Shown here: piece by piece, positions 37,701-60,500 of the stretch
Layout: the number at the start of each line of letters is the position of its first letter
How positions within the stretch are numbered: position 1 is the stretch's first letter
Assembly: GCF_027580225.2 (NCBI RefSeq)
Contig: NC_073354.2
Span: 12,876,501 to 12,940,500 of the forward strand
Direction of reading: 5' to 3'
DNA length: 64,000 nucleotides
Source of the DNA: Misgurnus anguillicaudatus
Taxonomy: Eukaryota > Chordata > Actinopteri > Cypriniformes > Cobitidae
Translations under genes and position numbers: made by a program
The notes under the pieces: generated by a model
Seen by the model: only the letters and a program-made list of their open reading frames with translations
What the model was told of the DNA's origin: nothing
The model's database searches: none

Positions 37701-38835
37701 AGCAGAAACTTTAAATAGAGGACGCTTGCTCTGACCTTGTTTGAGGGGGAGAGGTGCACAAACACGCAGGAGAGAGTGAGCGAGTGGAGTCCGGTTCTTC
37801 AAAGCAACTGTAAACTTCCCTCACCACAACGTAAGGCCCGCCTCTCCCCTCATTCGATTGGACAATGGAAGACGCGAATGACGTCAGGCGCTTTCTCCGC
37901 TCTCAGCGCTCCTTCAAAAACGCGTGCGCGGCAGGCGGCAGAAAACCGCAAGGCGCTCGGCGCGCATAAACAGCGCGCAAACGCGCCCTGCCCATAGAAT
38001 ATCATTCAAAAAAGGCGCCTGCAACTGCCATAAACGCTTTTGGTGTGACTGAGCCCTAATGGTGCATTCCCACCAGACGCGGTAGAAGCGGCAAAAACGC
38101 GTTATTCGTGCGTAGTTGGACGCTTGAACATTTGAGTTCACTTGCTTCATTCACAAGTGAAAGCCGCGCGTGAAATTCTCGTCATTTGATACATTCACGC
38201 GGAAATTCGCGTCATGGGAGGGGCTTCTGCGACTCCGCCACTCCGCTCGCTTCCTGTAATCATATCACTACTACAGCAAAATCCTGATTGGTTAACGTGC
38301 GCAGAAATCCGCCGAAGTTCAGATTTTTCAACTCGCACGTTTCCTGCGGCAACGCTCAAATCGCGCCATCCGTGCGTTCTGCGCCGTGCTTACTGCGTGT
38401 ACCCCGCCGCAAGATGCCAAATCACGTCTTTGCATTGACTTAACATGTAAGTCACTCGCGCTTCCAGCATCTAACGCGTCTAGTGTAAACCCTGCATAAG
38501 AAAGGATGTATTAATTTTTTACAAATTTTTGTGTTATGCTATTTAACATTTTGTGTTGATTTTGTGTTCAAATAAATGAATGGGACAGCACAACATGTAT
38601 TAAAAACAACACAGAATGTTTTGCATGTGTGCAATATAGGTTTGTTAAATAAACAAGGATAATAAGAATAGTCAATGGGTTTTTCAGGAAAAGTTTTCCA
38701 AAGAAAACAAACAGAAATAGTAATACTTTATTTACCAATGTAATGCATCAAATGTGGCAAAAGTTTGTACGGATCACATTAACATTTTGGATATGTTTTG
38801 TCTATTCCAGGGCAATCAAAACCATCAGGAAATAA
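19298..38835 (+). CDS. fyb2: fyb2, FYB/ADAP-family adaptor (whole gene, 19 coding exons)
   Basis: I infer 19 exons with GT/AG borders and matching phases. They total 3366 nt, i.e. 1121 residues plus TAA. The product starts MMEQ-NESVDFKTLRERFQG, followed by a long Pro/Ser-rich stretch to about residue 770 (most of it one exon, 5-609), a short tyrosine motif IYEDL, a lysine/glutamate-rich helix (about 820-869), then a helically extended SH3-like domain (about 870-935) beginning KKKFKITGQEEPMYQVKV and including KGKWLGKD. This order (proline-rich, charged helix, hSH3, tyrosine motifs) is that of FYB1/ADAP and FYB2 (C1orf168). The tail has acidic tyrosine motifs (EEWTYDDED, NYSDVQ, DLYADLS, EPIYSRA) that could bind SH2 domains. 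FYB1 links T-cell receptor signalling to integrin activation; FYB2 is a less-studied relative. Placement next to prkaa2 and plpp3 favours fyb2 over fyb1. My recollection is that human FYB2 is nearer 730 residues, so this copy is longer, mainly through exon 2. Exons 1, 16, 17 and 19 are the least certain. Confidence 0.88.
19751..20371. mobile_element. Long palindromic MITE, copy 1 (upstream of fyb2 exon 2)
   Basis: Arms include GCATAGCTTAGCACAATCCA and inverted TGGATTATGCTAAGCTATGC, and CAGCTCCCCTAGAGTTAAAC with its inverse. Ends AAGGGACGTTCC / GGAGTATCCCTT. Lies in fyb2 intron 1. Confidence 0.85.
20958..22773 (+). CDS. fyb2: fyb2 exon 2, large proline/serine-rich exon
   Basis: Acceptor TATATTTCAG, donor CACA|GTAAGT. 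It is 1816 nt and encodes residues 5 to 609. It carries the N-terminal motif FKTLRERFQG, many PxxP motifs (for example PPPPAKV and EVFPPPEEDFTDIPPPVIPED), the helix DKRVFDLLEKAKKQ and the acidic motif INGLPPVDYGDH. A tandem 43-residue repeat lies at 21354-21740. Reading frames seen on the opposite strand here are shadows of this exon. Confidence 0.92.
21354..21740 (+). repeat. fyb2: Three tandem 43-codon repeats in fyb2 exon 2
   Basis: Units start at 21354, 21483 and 21612, and the first two are exactly 129 nt each. Each reads SP(F/L)TP.S.S.A(K/R)V..P(K/R).FVF, then about 10 variable residues and DVK.D. The first two also share the ending WDN.EN.TSAE. The third has diverged in its second half. 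Confidence 0.9.
22846..23067. mobile_element. Palindromic MITE (CCTGGTTTCACAGA ends)
   Basis: Starts CCTGGTTTCACAGATAAGGC and ends with inverted GGCTTTAGCTAAGCCTTGTC and ACCAGGCC. In fyb2 intron 2. Confidence 0.6.
23985..24692. mobile_element. MITE with GTAACACTTTACAATA ends, carrying an inner repeat
   Basis: Ends TTGTAACACTTTACAATAGG and TTATTGTAAAGTGTTAC are inverted. The inside (24133-24533) is another family, with TCTTTGGTGTCCCC and ATTTTCATGATATGTCCCC, also present at 27438-28998. Confidence 0.75.
24824..25190. mobile_element. MITE with TGTGCACACCAA ends
   Basis: Inverted ends TTAAGGGGGTGTGCACACCA and TTGGTGTACACACCCCTTAA. GC-rich interior. In fyb2 intron 2. Confidence 0.75.
25412..25585 (+). 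CDS. fyb2: fyb2 exon 3
   Basis: Acceptor TGCTGCAG, donor ATG|GTAAGA, phase 1 in and phase 1 out. Encodes a proline-rich stretch with PPPTPPKKPRS, the FYB-type proline motif expected just before the tyrosine and charged regions. Confidence 0.88.
25705..26011 (+). CDS. fyb2: fyb2 exon 4
   Basis: Acceptor CTTTCAG, donor AGG|GTAAGC. About 102 residues, acidic and proline-rich, with possible SH2-binding tyrosines in EQPYDNS and RKDYGEVDYKS. Confidence 0.88.
26085..26179 (+). CDS. fyb2: fyb2 exon 5
   Basis: Acceptor CTTCCAG, donor AGA|GTAAGA. Encodes NDYSDYIYEDLVVN and then a lysine-rich run. YEDL resembles the YEDI-type motif of FYB1. Confidence 0.88.
26372..26391 (+). CDS. fyb2: fyb2 exon 6 (20-nt microexon)
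   Basis: Acceptor GACTCAG, donor GTG|GTAAGT. Adds NPYAESV, with one tyrosine. Phases fit both neighbours. Confidence 0.75.
26682..26716 (+). CDS. fyb2: fyb2 exon 7
   Basis: Acceptor CATTTTCAG, donor AG|GTTTGT (weak). Encodes AEETPKKGLFTR. Phase 0 in, phase 2 out. Confidence 0.78.
26823..26970 (+). CDS. fyb2: fyb2 exon 8, charged helix
   Basis: Acceptor CTACAG, donor AAG|GTAATA. Encodes about 50 residues, almost all K, E, R and Q, ending EMKKKFK. This is the charged helix that packs before the hSH3 domain in FYB proteins. Confidence 0.9.
27692..28680. mobile_element. Element with TTCACACAGAC ends inserted in a CT microsatellite
   Basis: Starts CCTCATTCACACAGACC and ends TTGTGTGTGAAAAGGG; internal CCGTAAAATTG and ATTTTACGG are inverted partners. 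Internal subrepeats near 27890-28330 begin with GCGCGTCAT and run to TCACGAGAAATGT-like sequence. Confidence 0.6.
28681..28750. repeat. (CT)n microsatellite
   Basis: 35 CT units; a shorter tract lies at 27662-27691. Confidence 0.95.
28997..29235. mobile_element. GGGGTGCATGA MITE, copy 1
   Basis: Ends AAAGGCGGGGTGCATGAT and ATCATGCCCCCGGCCTTT are inverted. Contains AGAAGGTCCAGATTCTATTG. Other copies at 33661, 36821 and 54516. Confidence 0.75.
29236..29385. repeat. GGTACC-type repeat, fragment in fyb2 intron 8
   Basis: ATATTAGTACCTCAATACG, then GAAAGGGTACCGTCCCAGTG and TTTGTACCTTTATTTCTGAC. Confidence 0.65.
29800..30435. mobile_element. Long palindromic MITE, copy 2 (fyb2 intron 8)
   Basis: Same arms as the copy at 19751, for example GCATAGCTTAGCATAATCC and its inverse. 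Ends AAGGGACACTC / GTGGCCCTTT. Confidence 0.85.
30804..30963 (+). CDS. fyb2: fyb2 exon 9, hSH3 domain first part
   Basis: Acceptor GTATAG, donor AGAT|GTAAGC. Encodes ITGQEEPMYQVKVIQD, then KNDLPVKVGETVSIIRTT and CPKGKWLGKD, matching the SH3-like fold of FYB proteins. Confidence 0.93.
31268..31400 (+). CDS. fyb2: fyb2 exon 10, hSH3 domain end
   Basis: Acceptor TTTTTTGCAG, donor AG|GTAACC. Starts in YGYVPVESMDLN, the last SH3 strand, then NIDGIMELGKMTS. Confidence 0.92.
31497..31531 (+). CDS. fyb2: fyb2 exon 11
   Basis: Acceptor TTTTTAAG, donor AGCT|GTAAGA. Encodes RTSDHYATNHES. Phase 2 in, phase 1 out. Confidence 0.72.
31796..31871 (+). CDS. fyb2: fyb2 exon 12
   Basis: Acceptor TATTTCAG, donor CTT|GTAAGT. 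Encodes SDDSEEWTYDDEDAPYGSS, an acidic tyrosine motif of the YDD type. Confidence 0.85.
31980..32014 (+). CDS. fyb2: fyb2 exon 13
   Basis: Acceptor ATATTTCAG, donor AAAG|GTGAGT. Encodes LGLNQRMATPTK. Confidence 0.72.
32558..32621 (+). CDS. fyb2: fyb2 exon 14
   Basis: Acceptor GTTTTAG, donor GCA|GTAAGG. Encodes SEITLGPVHQAQ and the tyrosine motif GNYSDV. Confidence 0.75.
32675..32880. repeat. GGTACC-type repeat, full copy
   Basis: Uninterrupted palindrome: AGCTGTCACTTGGTCGGTAC to AAGGGTACTGCCCCAGTGAC. In fyb2 intron 14. Confidence 0.7.
33187..33276 (+). CDS. fyb2: fyb2 exon 15
   Basis: Acceptor GCATTGCAG, donor CAGT|GTAAGA. Encodes AKHEALQKLSTFFTQPKTPS and a short polar tail. Confidence 0.72.
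33439..33646. mobile_element. Hairpin MITE (CACTGAAAAAAAT ends)
   Basis: CACTGAAAAAAATTATTCAT and ATGAATCATTTTTTTCAGTG are inverted ends; TTAAGCTACATTTAAACAAA pairs with TTTGTTTAAATGTAGCTTAA. In fyb2 intron 15. Confidence 0.8.
33661..33900. mobile_element. GGGGTGCATGA MITE, copy 2
   Basis: Opposite orientation to copy 1: CCCTACCCCACTAGAATCTG, ending GCACCCCGCCTTTA. Confidence 0.75.
34297..34745. mobile_element. Palindromic MITE (AAAGGAAAACCACC ends)
   Basis: Arms pair over about 150 bases: GTTCTTGCCTCAAC with GGTTGAGGTAAGAAC, and AGCCCCATTCATTCCT with AGGAATGAATGGGGCT. In fyb2 intron 15. Confidence 0.75.
35107..35126 (+). CDS. fyb2: fyb2 exon 16 (20-nt microexon)
   Basis: Acceptor CATCAAAG (weak tract), donor GCAG|GTATGT. 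Encodes MKMPRA. Kept because it alone fits the phases of exons 15 and 17. Confidence 0.5.
35231..35246 (+). CDS. fyb2: fyb2 exon 17 (16-nt microexon)
   Basis: Acceptor CGTAAAG, donor TCT|GTAAGT. Encodes VNPVN. The acceptor is poor but the donor is strong and the phases match. Confidence 0.5.
35487..35591 (+). CDS. fyb2: fyb2 exon 18
   Basis: Acceptor TTTTTCCTCCCAG, donor AG|GTACGT. Encodes NDEVDDHDVPHF, then LPPPDLYADLS and SDSEPIYSR, with two tyrosines in SH2-type contexts. Confidence 0.85.
36305..36728. mobile_element. MITE with CACTGTAAAAAAAATCCGT ends
   Basis: Ends CACTGTAAAAAAAATCCG and CGGACTTTTTTTACAGTG; GGTAATTTACCGTAGATTTA and TAAATCTACGGTAAATTACC pair. Confidence 0.8.
36821..37040. 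mobile_element. GGGGTGCATGA MITE, copy 3
   Basis: Ends AAAGGCGGAGTCCACGATG and CATCATGGACTCCGCCTTT. It lies inside the larger element 35750-37091. Confidence 0.75.
37131..37466. mobile_element. hAT-like MITE, second copy
   Basis: Ends AAGGGATAGTTCTTCC and GGGTGAATTATCCCTT. Contains GAGCAATGTTTGTAACTAAA. More decayed than the copy at 12664. Confidence 0.7.
37521..38058. mobile_element. GC-rich MITE (CAGTCACACCAAAAGC ends)
   Basis: Inverted ends AGGGCGCAGTCACACCAAAA and TTTTGGTGTGACTGAGCCCT; many CGC motifs inside. Confidence 0.75.
38062..38496. mobile_element. GC-rich MITE (CACCAGACGCGGTAGA end), copy 1
   Basis: Left end CACCAGACGCGGTAGAAGCG, with AACGCTCAAATCGCGCC inside. Related to 41795-42246 and 49066-49390. 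Confidence 0.6.
38811..38835 (+). CDS. fyb2: fyb2 exon 19 (stop)
   Basis: Acceptor TCTATTCCAG, then RAIKTIRK and TAA at 38833-38835. It completes exon 18 in phase 2. The total reading frame is then a multiple of three. If wrong, another distal exon would end the protein. Confidence 0.6.
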
Positions 38836-41794
38836 TGCGACATGTCTAGTCATTTGATAAATACAGCTGGAAATAACTTCACCGCATGCTTAGAAGAATA
38901 AGAAGATGTGTCTGTCGAGTGTGAAATACTGTTTGTGACTGTATGTATCTAATTAAGCTAGTGGCTGCAGGCGAGATTTTTGTTCATTCCACTGTATGTA
39001 AAAAATGCCCGGTGAGGTAATACGAGAGATGTTTACATCTCAGTTTTTAATCTACAGAAGTATTATTTCATTTTACGATTCAGCTACACATACTGAATCT
39101 GTTGTTTGTGTATATAATGACAAATGTTCTGCACAGTTTTGTTTAGTCTTAATAAGTCATACACACATAAATTGAGATTAAAGCTACGCGTTAATTGAAC
39201 CTATGCTGGTTGTTTCAACCCAAAATGCTAGGTTGTTTTAACCAATTGTTGGGTCAAATATAAACATTTTCCATTTATGTAACCCAGCGGCTGGGTTTAT
39301 CCCTTCTGAAAATAACCCAGCATGTTTTGAAGTGGGTCAAACAAAAATAGCAAATGTTAAAGTACCTGGGTGAGGTTTATAGAGTATAAACAATAATGTA
39401 TGCATGTACAGGTGCAATTCCTGAGTCAGCATTATTTTACCACATAAAACTTAGGATTGCATCTTAAAGGTCTATATTACCATAGTCTATGTTTGTAAAA
39501 CTAAGATGAATATTATATTTTTGCTAGGCTTTGCAAACAGTACTTTGTGTTTAAGTATTCCCAGTCTTCAGGTGGGCTATTGTACATTAGGGAAATACGT
39601 TCATGCTTGTAGTACAAGTTTGTGTTTTTCATTTATATTTTGTAATTGCATGTAAAGTCTACTACAAATACTATAATTTCACAGCTGCTGTAATCTTTTG
39701 CATTATTGTTGTCAAAAATAACTTTTTGGTTGCACCTTTCTGAAGTTTTTATGTGCTGATTTGCTCCAAAGCTCCAAATGTTAATCACAGAAAACATTGA
39801 AATAACTATGCAAACTAAAAAATGCATATACCTTTTTATTTTCCCTTTGTTAACAATAAAAATTAAAGTGCAAATCAGAACAAGAACACCATGCAGTGCA
39901 TAACTTTGTAAAATAGAAACCGCACACAGACAGGAAGTGATAGGTGTACAATAGACGCATATAGACAAACAGTGACAGACAGAGATCATTTCTCCCAGTG
40001 GAGTTCAGGCAGACAACAGATTATTTCACATTACACTGGAGAGAAAGAAGGTAAAATATCCAGCATAAATGCTTGTACATAGACAAAACACTAAACATGA
40101 GCTCAAGCAGTGACAAGCACACAAATGTCCCCAATAAACATTTGGGGGTCATAAATGTTGTTGATGATCATATATAATCTGTCTGTTACCATATTTGAAC
40201 CGTAAAACTGAGAAACATTCACATGTGACCTGTGTGGTAGCCTCTAAACATGACACATTTTAATCTCAGGGGCGAGGTGTCAACCATAAGCACTCCTGAA
40301 ACTCCCTCTCTGAGTTTAATTTTAATATTCAATGCAATTGCGAACATCCAGCAGCAGGGGGCAGCAAAATCCCTGCACTATTTTTTCAAGCAAGCATTGA
40401 ATCTTTACATTTTTCCTTAAAAGTGCACAAATCCAAACATGGTAATGTGTATTAAAGGTTTTAATCACTGGACTGTCCAGATTCTCTCTGTATTTCATCA
40501 CTTTTTTTTTGCAATAAATTTCTCACTTTTACTGGCATCAGATCCACCACGTCTTATGATTGATATGATCTTTTCTTTAATGATATAGATGAGCACTTTC
40601 TAATTTACATTCGATTGAAAATGGTGCACTGCAGCTGTTTCATAAGCATACTGATACAAAAAAATAACACTGGCACACCATGCACACAACAGTAACCTTT
40701 CAACCATTCGGTACAGTACGAGACAAGAGGGGTAGATTTAGGAAGACTGCCGCATCTACAGTATAGCAGGACTGCCGTATAACAATAACAAAGTGATATA
40801 ACCGTGTTCAAAATAAATAAAATGGGTTCATTTCGTTTTGATGACTGAATGTGAAGGATAAAATCTTACATTACTGTAGTTGTCCAGTCACACAAACGTG
40901 CGTAATGTTGGCACAAATACACAGCCGACAAATCTACTTCATGTCATGTGTTAACAAAACACTTCAGAGGTGAGCTTAAATAAACAATAAATATATTACT
41001 AATAAATACATTAACTCTACTGTATAAACAAACAACAACACACACGAAAAAATATTTTAAAGCATTTCCGGTTCGGAACGAAAAAAGTCTACAATCTTTT
41101 TAAGGCATCCCACGGGAAGATAACGTGGCTTGCTTTGTTAAATGCTCTTGGCTTTGCTATCAGATACACACCACCTTATTCATTTTATGTGAAATATAAT
41201 TATGTAACACATTGCATATCTTTTCCTAATGATGTATTTATATTGGTTTTAAATTGGTTACATGGTAGATGCTAGCTGAATTAGACAAATGCTAAACTAA
41301 TCATTAGCTAAATATGGGTGCACTTGCATATTAGTGGCTATGGACTTTCTGGTTTGATTCAATTGTTTAATTTTGAGAATACTTTTGCATGATAAACATT
41401 TGTGGTAGGCTACTCGATTTCCAAAGTCAAATCTGGGTCCTGACGGGAAACCATTTAAAGGTCTCCTAAAAATGAAACGTTTGTCAATATTTACAGAGGG
41501 GCAACTTTCTGATCTCTCTGATGAAGCTAATACGGAAGTGATTTAAACTGCAGTTCATTGACTGGCCACTAGAGGCTGACTCCAAAAGGAATTCATTTCT
41601 CATAGACCTCCATGTTAAAATGCCCAACTTTACAGTAGAAAATAATATGTTTACAGCCTGGTTCAAAAAGTGTTTTTGGTCTGTATAGCAAATTTTACCC
41701 TTCATGACAACTGTGTCTAGGTCCTGAAGAACATAGAAAGACATTGGTGGGTCACTTGACATGAGGGTGAGTTTTTGGGTGAACTGTCCCTTTA

Positions 41795-42246
41795 ATCCTG
41801 CGTTCACACCAGCCGCGGTAGAGGCGTCAAGCGCGAGTGATTTCAATGTTAAGTCAATGTGAAGACGTGTTGATGCGCGTCTGGAGGTCTCGCGGAGCGA
41901 ATGAGGCATTTAGCGCGGCGCGATAGGCGTGATTCTGCCTCGTTTGCGTGAAAGGCGCGAATTGAGCGTTGCCGTGGCAAACGCGCGAGTTGAAAGATTT
42001 GAACTTTGGCGGAAAACCGCAACAGCGTTAACCAATCATGAGCTTGCTCTAGTAGTGACGTGATTAAAGGAAGCGAGCAGAGTCGCAGAAGCCCCTGCCA
42101 TGACGCAAATTTCTGCGTGAATGTCTCGATGACTAGAATTCACGCGCGGCTGTCACGCGCGAATGAAGCGAGTAAACTCAAACTGTTCAAGCGGCAAACT
42201 AGCCGCGATTTTGACGCCTCAAATGCGGCTGGTGTGAACCCACGGT
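41795..42246. mobile_element. GC-rich MITE (ACACCAGCCGCGG ends), copy 2
   Basis: Ends TTCACACCAGCCGCGGTAGA and inverted GCGGCTGGTGTGAACCCACGG. It abuts a piece of the AGTTCACCC family at its left edge. Confidence 0.75.
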
Positions 42247-42247
42247 A

Positions 42248-42749
42248 AGGCCGGTGACACACTGGCTGCGGGGTGTGAGCATAGCGTTTCTGTTGCGTGA
42301 TGGCTGTGTCTTTACAGAGCAGAACCGTGCCTGACGTGGCATCAGCGGTATTGACGGCAAAATAGACTATGTCTGACAATATGTAAAAATCGATATTTAT
42401 TCATTTTTTAAATTACATTTATATCTGAATTTATGTCAACCTATAGACTTTCAAACATCAAAATGTCATTAATGAATATGTATTTGTGTACAAAATGACA
42501 TATAAACACGTTTTCCTATTCTATTTTGCCTGGAAACGCTTCCAACACGCTTGCGTGTCGCGTGAAAAATAGGCGTCGGTTGTATTTCTAGCATGCAGGT
42601 GTTTTCCGTGCGGCTCGGGCTGCGCCTAAGACGCGCGTCTCGCGCAGGCAGTCTGCAAGCTCTTATCTGTTAAAATGGGAGCCGAATTAAAAATGAACAC
42701 GCCACGCAGCTGGGTCGCTTATGCCACGCATCCAGTGTGTCACTGGCCT
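42248..42749. mobile_element. MITE with GGTGACACACTGG ends
   Basis: GGCCGGTGACACACTGGCTG and inverted CATCCAGTGTGTCACTGGCC. Confidence 0.75.
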
Positions 42750-42834
42750 AAAAACTGGTGATAAATAATGAACTGCATATAAAGGCCCGTTCACACAAAG
42801 AACGAAAACTATGAATATAACTGCCACAAATGTG

Positions 42835-42930
42835 TTCCTGTAGCTCGGTTGGTTTAGCATTTCGTTAGTAGCATGAAAGGCTGTGGGTTTGATTCCCAGG
42901 GAACACATATTAATAAAAATTTAAGTTATG
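42835..42930 (+). repeat. SINE fragment with tRNA-like head
   Basis: TGTAGCTCGGTTGG resembles a tRNA A box and GGGTTTGATTCCC a B box, spaced as in a tRNA gene, followed by AGGGAACACAT. No good acceptor stem or cloverleaf, so it is a SINE and not a tRNA gene. Confidence 0.65.
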
Positions 42931-43814
42931 CCAAATGCATAAAAATACATTTTAGCAGCCACACCAATGGGTGACAACAATCAATGTTTGCTCTAAGCTC
43001 ATGTTTTACATTTCAGATGCGTGGGGCCTTTATATTCGAAAGGATTAATGTTTTATTATTCATCTCTGAAAGTCAATATAGTTCATTTGTTTTGTTCAAG
43101 TTGAGGTGTGAAAATCAATATTCTCTTCCATTTAGGACGACTCTTTAGGACGAAACTTTATAGTTTATTTATCGCCCTTGGACCAAACAGGCCTTTACTC
43201 GAGGACAACACTTTAACAAAATCTCTATCTGGCTGTCTGTAATCTGAAGAATTTATGGCGCGCTCACATTAACCAAATATCTGGCATATTTTTTAAAGCA
43301 ATAATCTCTTTGCTTGAATTTCAGTCGTGTCAATGCTTTGGATTGTTTGCCCTTGACCAGCATATTTGGTTTTGTGTGACAGCATTACAGTCCATGATGT
43401 TAGCAAGGCCTTTGAGGCGGAGACAGAAAGGTTTGCATGCTTGACTGTATATTTGTGGAGAGCAGCAGGTGGTGTGTATTCCTTAGATCCACTATTGGTG
43501 ATATATTCACCAACAGTATATATATATACTGCTACTTGCTAAATGCTTTTAAGGGACTGCAAGCCAAGTCCACAACACTCATAAGTTCACTCTATAAAAT
43601 AATAGCTACCCTAAATAAAATAATGAGTATAGGTACTAAATCTATTTTTTGGTATGCCAACTAAACTATAATTTAAGTGATGAGATCATATAAATATATT
43701 GTTTAATACATATGAATAATTAGTATTATCAAAAGAAATGTGCATATAAAACCATAAGTATGTTTTCGTTTCTAAATTCTTTAACCCACTGAAAATGGGT
43801 AGAACTTGCACTGT

Positions 43815-44395
43815 GGACCCAAAAAGTATTTGGACACTTACTTAAAAAAATGAAATAAAGGTTTTAAAGATAAACACTATTTATGCTTTGCAAAATGAAG
43901 ACAAAAGTATTTTGGATCTCCAAAGAAATGACTATTTGGTGTGCAAAAGATAGCTTTAAAGGTGCATTGTGTAATTTATAGAAGGATCTCTTAATAGAAA
44001 TGCAATATAATATACATAACTATATAATCAGGGGTGTATAAAGACCTTACATAATGAACTGTATTGTTTGTATTACCATAGAATGAGCCGTTTTGATCTA
44101 CATACACCGCGGGTCTCCCTACATGGAAGTCGCCACCATGTTTCTACAGTAAACTAAATGGACAAACTGTTATACGTGTTTGTCCTCTGTCAGCTACCGT
44201 AGCTTCTCATTGCGTTTCGATATTAGGTTGGTTGCAATTTGCAATGTCACCACTAGATGTCGCTAAAACACATTATACCTTTAAGCAAAACTCTAGCATC
44301 ATTTGTTTCCAGATGCCACTTTGTTATCTAATGCAATGACACTCAAGTGTGGTCTTAAGTGTCCAAACACTATTTGGATACACATGTTTTTGTGA
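43815..44395. mobile_element. MITE with TTTGGACACTTA ends and a nested element
   Basis: Outer ends AAAAAGTATTTGGACACTTA and TAAGTGTCCAAACACTATTT. The inner element (43960-44283) has ends TTAAAGGTGCATTGTGTAA and CACATTATACCTTTAA. Confidence 0.7.
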
Positions 44396-44552
44396 GATTG
44401 TGCTATTATTGGTCAAATGTGAGATTGTACCTTCCATTCTAGAAATTACAATCCCTTAACCCTTCACCTTCTGTTTTCCAAGAGGTGAAGACAAGCAGGG
44501 GACAGCGTTTTTTGATGTGTACGTTACGTATAGTTGTGAGCTTGCTGTGATC

Positions 44553-58283
<13,731 letters not shown>

Positions 58284-59637
58284 TCAGTCAGGCGTTAACT
58301 GATGAAAAAGGGGGCGGGGTCGTTTAGGTAAACAACGCTCCTATTTCTGTATAGCCTAAGTGCAGGTTTAAAATACATGGGACTGCTAAAACTGGTGTTG
58401 ATCATAACAAACTTCCCTGTTAAATTATAAAATGCATGTTAAAAAATAGGATGCTTTAAGTTTGCCATATTCTGTATTTAACTTTGTACATTAGATAATT
58501 GGGTCAGTGATAAAAACGGTTTGACAAGATGAGAAATTAAAAAATATTTTTTTAATTGTTTTAAAAGCATGCATCAGGTTTATTTCAATGCACATAGTGT
58601 ATTTATGTTAATTTTATGCAATAAAAAAATTACATTTGCACCATTTTTATGAAAGCTAAGAATGAATGGACCTGAAAATGTCAAATGTAACCGCCAATTG
58701 CGCCAAAGAATGAAAAATATTAAAAACAAATTCTACCTTGATGGCATGTAAGCGTAATTATAAAAAAAAATCATTTTATGAGTTATTTCTAAATGTACAT
58801 TTTAATGCGTTTTTGTAATATTTGTCCTGACGTATGCTGAAAACAGCTCTGTTTTCTAAATAATCTTTGACAAATTATGTAAAAAATGTTTGTAAAAAAT
58901 CATATTGCAGTAAACTAGATAATTCTATTTTATTCCACATTTTTTATAAATATATTTATATTTTCATTTAAAAAAATACTAGTTACACCAATTGACACAG
59001 ACCGGTTACACCACATTGACATTTTTGCAATTATCCCTCAAATATTTTTTCAAAATGAAATTACAAAAATAAATTTAAGACTTGGTCCTCAAAAAAGAGA
59101 ACGTATGCAAGTAATCTGCAAATTTATTAAAAAATTTCAACCCTTTTACACTTAGTTGAACCATATTGACCCAAATAATTAACATCACGTCATTGACCCA
59201 ATTTCAAGTGGATAACATGAGGTTTTCCCAAGGCAGCTGCTGACTTGGGCGCCCTGATTTCTGTCGTAGTAAATATTCAGAAAATAATGATCAGTGTTTA
59301 AATGGATTTTTAAGAGGTGTCACTTAAATAAATAATTAATCACATCGTCAATGTTTCTTTCAGAATATAAGGTAATTACTGACCGTTTTACACATTGTTT
59401 GCCCATAAAAAGCATTAAAAAAGTAAAATAATTAATGTTGCTAGGTTTGACGTATACTTCAGGTGTATTACACGTTTTTACCACTAGATGTCAGTGATGA
59501 ATTAGATTTTTGTAATGAAATACGTGAAATGCATTGCTGAACATTCCCCTTTATATAAAATACACAAGGACACCTAATAAAAAGACAATACCACTACTAG
59601 TTCGACTAAAATAAATAAACATAATAACAATAATAAA

Positions 59638-59639
<2 letters not shown>

Positions 59640-59712
<73 letters not shown>

Positions 59713-59713
59713 T
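59640..59713. repeat. (CAA)n(TAA)n microsatellite
   Basis: Ten CAA units followed by about 15 TAA units, between prkaa2 and plpp3. Confidence 0.95.
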
Positions 59714-59965
59714 GAATCATTTATACCTAGGTAAAAGTTTTTAATGTAAATATTTCCGTACAGGCTATTATTTTATTACAAATATTATATTACAAAATTT
59801 AAAAAAAAAATAATTATAAGTAAAAATGCACCATGATAGGCTGTAAGTGTATAGGTGTTAGCAGTAATTTTGTATTATTCATGCACATTGCACATGTATA
59901 TTTAATATTTTTACATACAGACTGGCTTTAGGTTATTTGGGTTAGTCAGATGATGCTAGCGTACA

Positions 59966-60102
59966 ACAACTTCCAAACAACTCCACAGATCCTTTTTTGG
60001 ATAGGGGTCAGGGCTTTCACTGGACCATTGTGGGTGATTCACCTCTTTGTTCTGAAGCCACTCAAATGTTAATTTGACCTTGTGTTTGGGATCATTGTCC
60101 CA
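59966..60102 (-). pseudogene. Fossil of a second Tc1-type transposase
   Basis: On the minus strand, 60102 to 59966 reads WDNDPKHKVKLTFEWLQNKE, then SSESPDPYPKKDLWSCLEVV. This parallels the DNDPKH and [11 protein letters not shown] blocks of Tc1-like transposases; the Glu position has become Lys. No terminal repeats were found, so it is a small relic between prkaa2 and plpp3. Confidence 0.7.
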
Positions 60103-60404
60103 CAAAAAGATTAACTTTCAACAAGCTTTAGTTTTAGACTGACTAGAACCGGCTCTCCTGCAGCAGTTTCCTGTATTTTGCACCTTTTTATCTCCTACTT
60201 TAACAAGATACCAAGATTATCTTGATGTTTAGCAGCTTTTTAGTTTACTTGTTCCACCAGTGCCCACATGTGCATTGTTGCATTTAGTTAATTTTAGTAA
60301 ATGCTTTATACTCGTAATTTGTATAGTTTTCATGCAGATTGACTGTGTAAAAGTTTGTACGACCATTCACAGTTATCTTTCTGTAATTATTTCTTCGGTT
60401 TCAG

Positions 60405-60500
60405 TTGCATTCCAAGTTCTGGGTTTGATTCCCACAGCACATCACTGATAAAAAATGTATAGCCTACCTTGAAACCACTGTAACTCCAAATGCATAATTG
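60405..60500 (+). repeat. SINE fragment
   Basis: GGGTTTGATTCCCACAGCAC and CTGATAAAAAATGTATAGCC match the body of the same SINE family. The head is missing. Confidence 0.55.

Larger units (their letters stand above)
35592..38810 (+). other. fyb2: fyb2 last intron, nested repeats
   Basis: Holds an outer element (35750-37091) containing two inner ones, a hAT-like MITE (37131-37466), and two GC-rich palindromic elements (37521-38058 and 38062-38496). Confidence 0.6.
38836..44552. other. Convergent 3' region between fyb2 and prkaa2
   Basis: The two genes end toward each other with 5.7 kb between stop codons. It should contain both 3' UTRs, but no poly(A) site could be fixed. 39400-41460 is AT-rich with no recognised element or gene. 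41795-42246, 42248-42749 and 43815-44395 are MITE-like elements, and 42835-42930 is a SINE fragment. Confidence 0.5.

Noticed and set aside
41484..42379. Frames of up to 141 codons between fyb2 and prkaa2
   Set aside because: They fall in GC-rich MITEs, and similar peptides (DAS.AAGVN) recur at 49042-49482 in another copy of the same repeat.
42838..42907. Candidate tRNA gene
   Set aside because: A-box-like and B-box-like blocks are present, but the stems do not form, and related sequences recur as SINE fragments.
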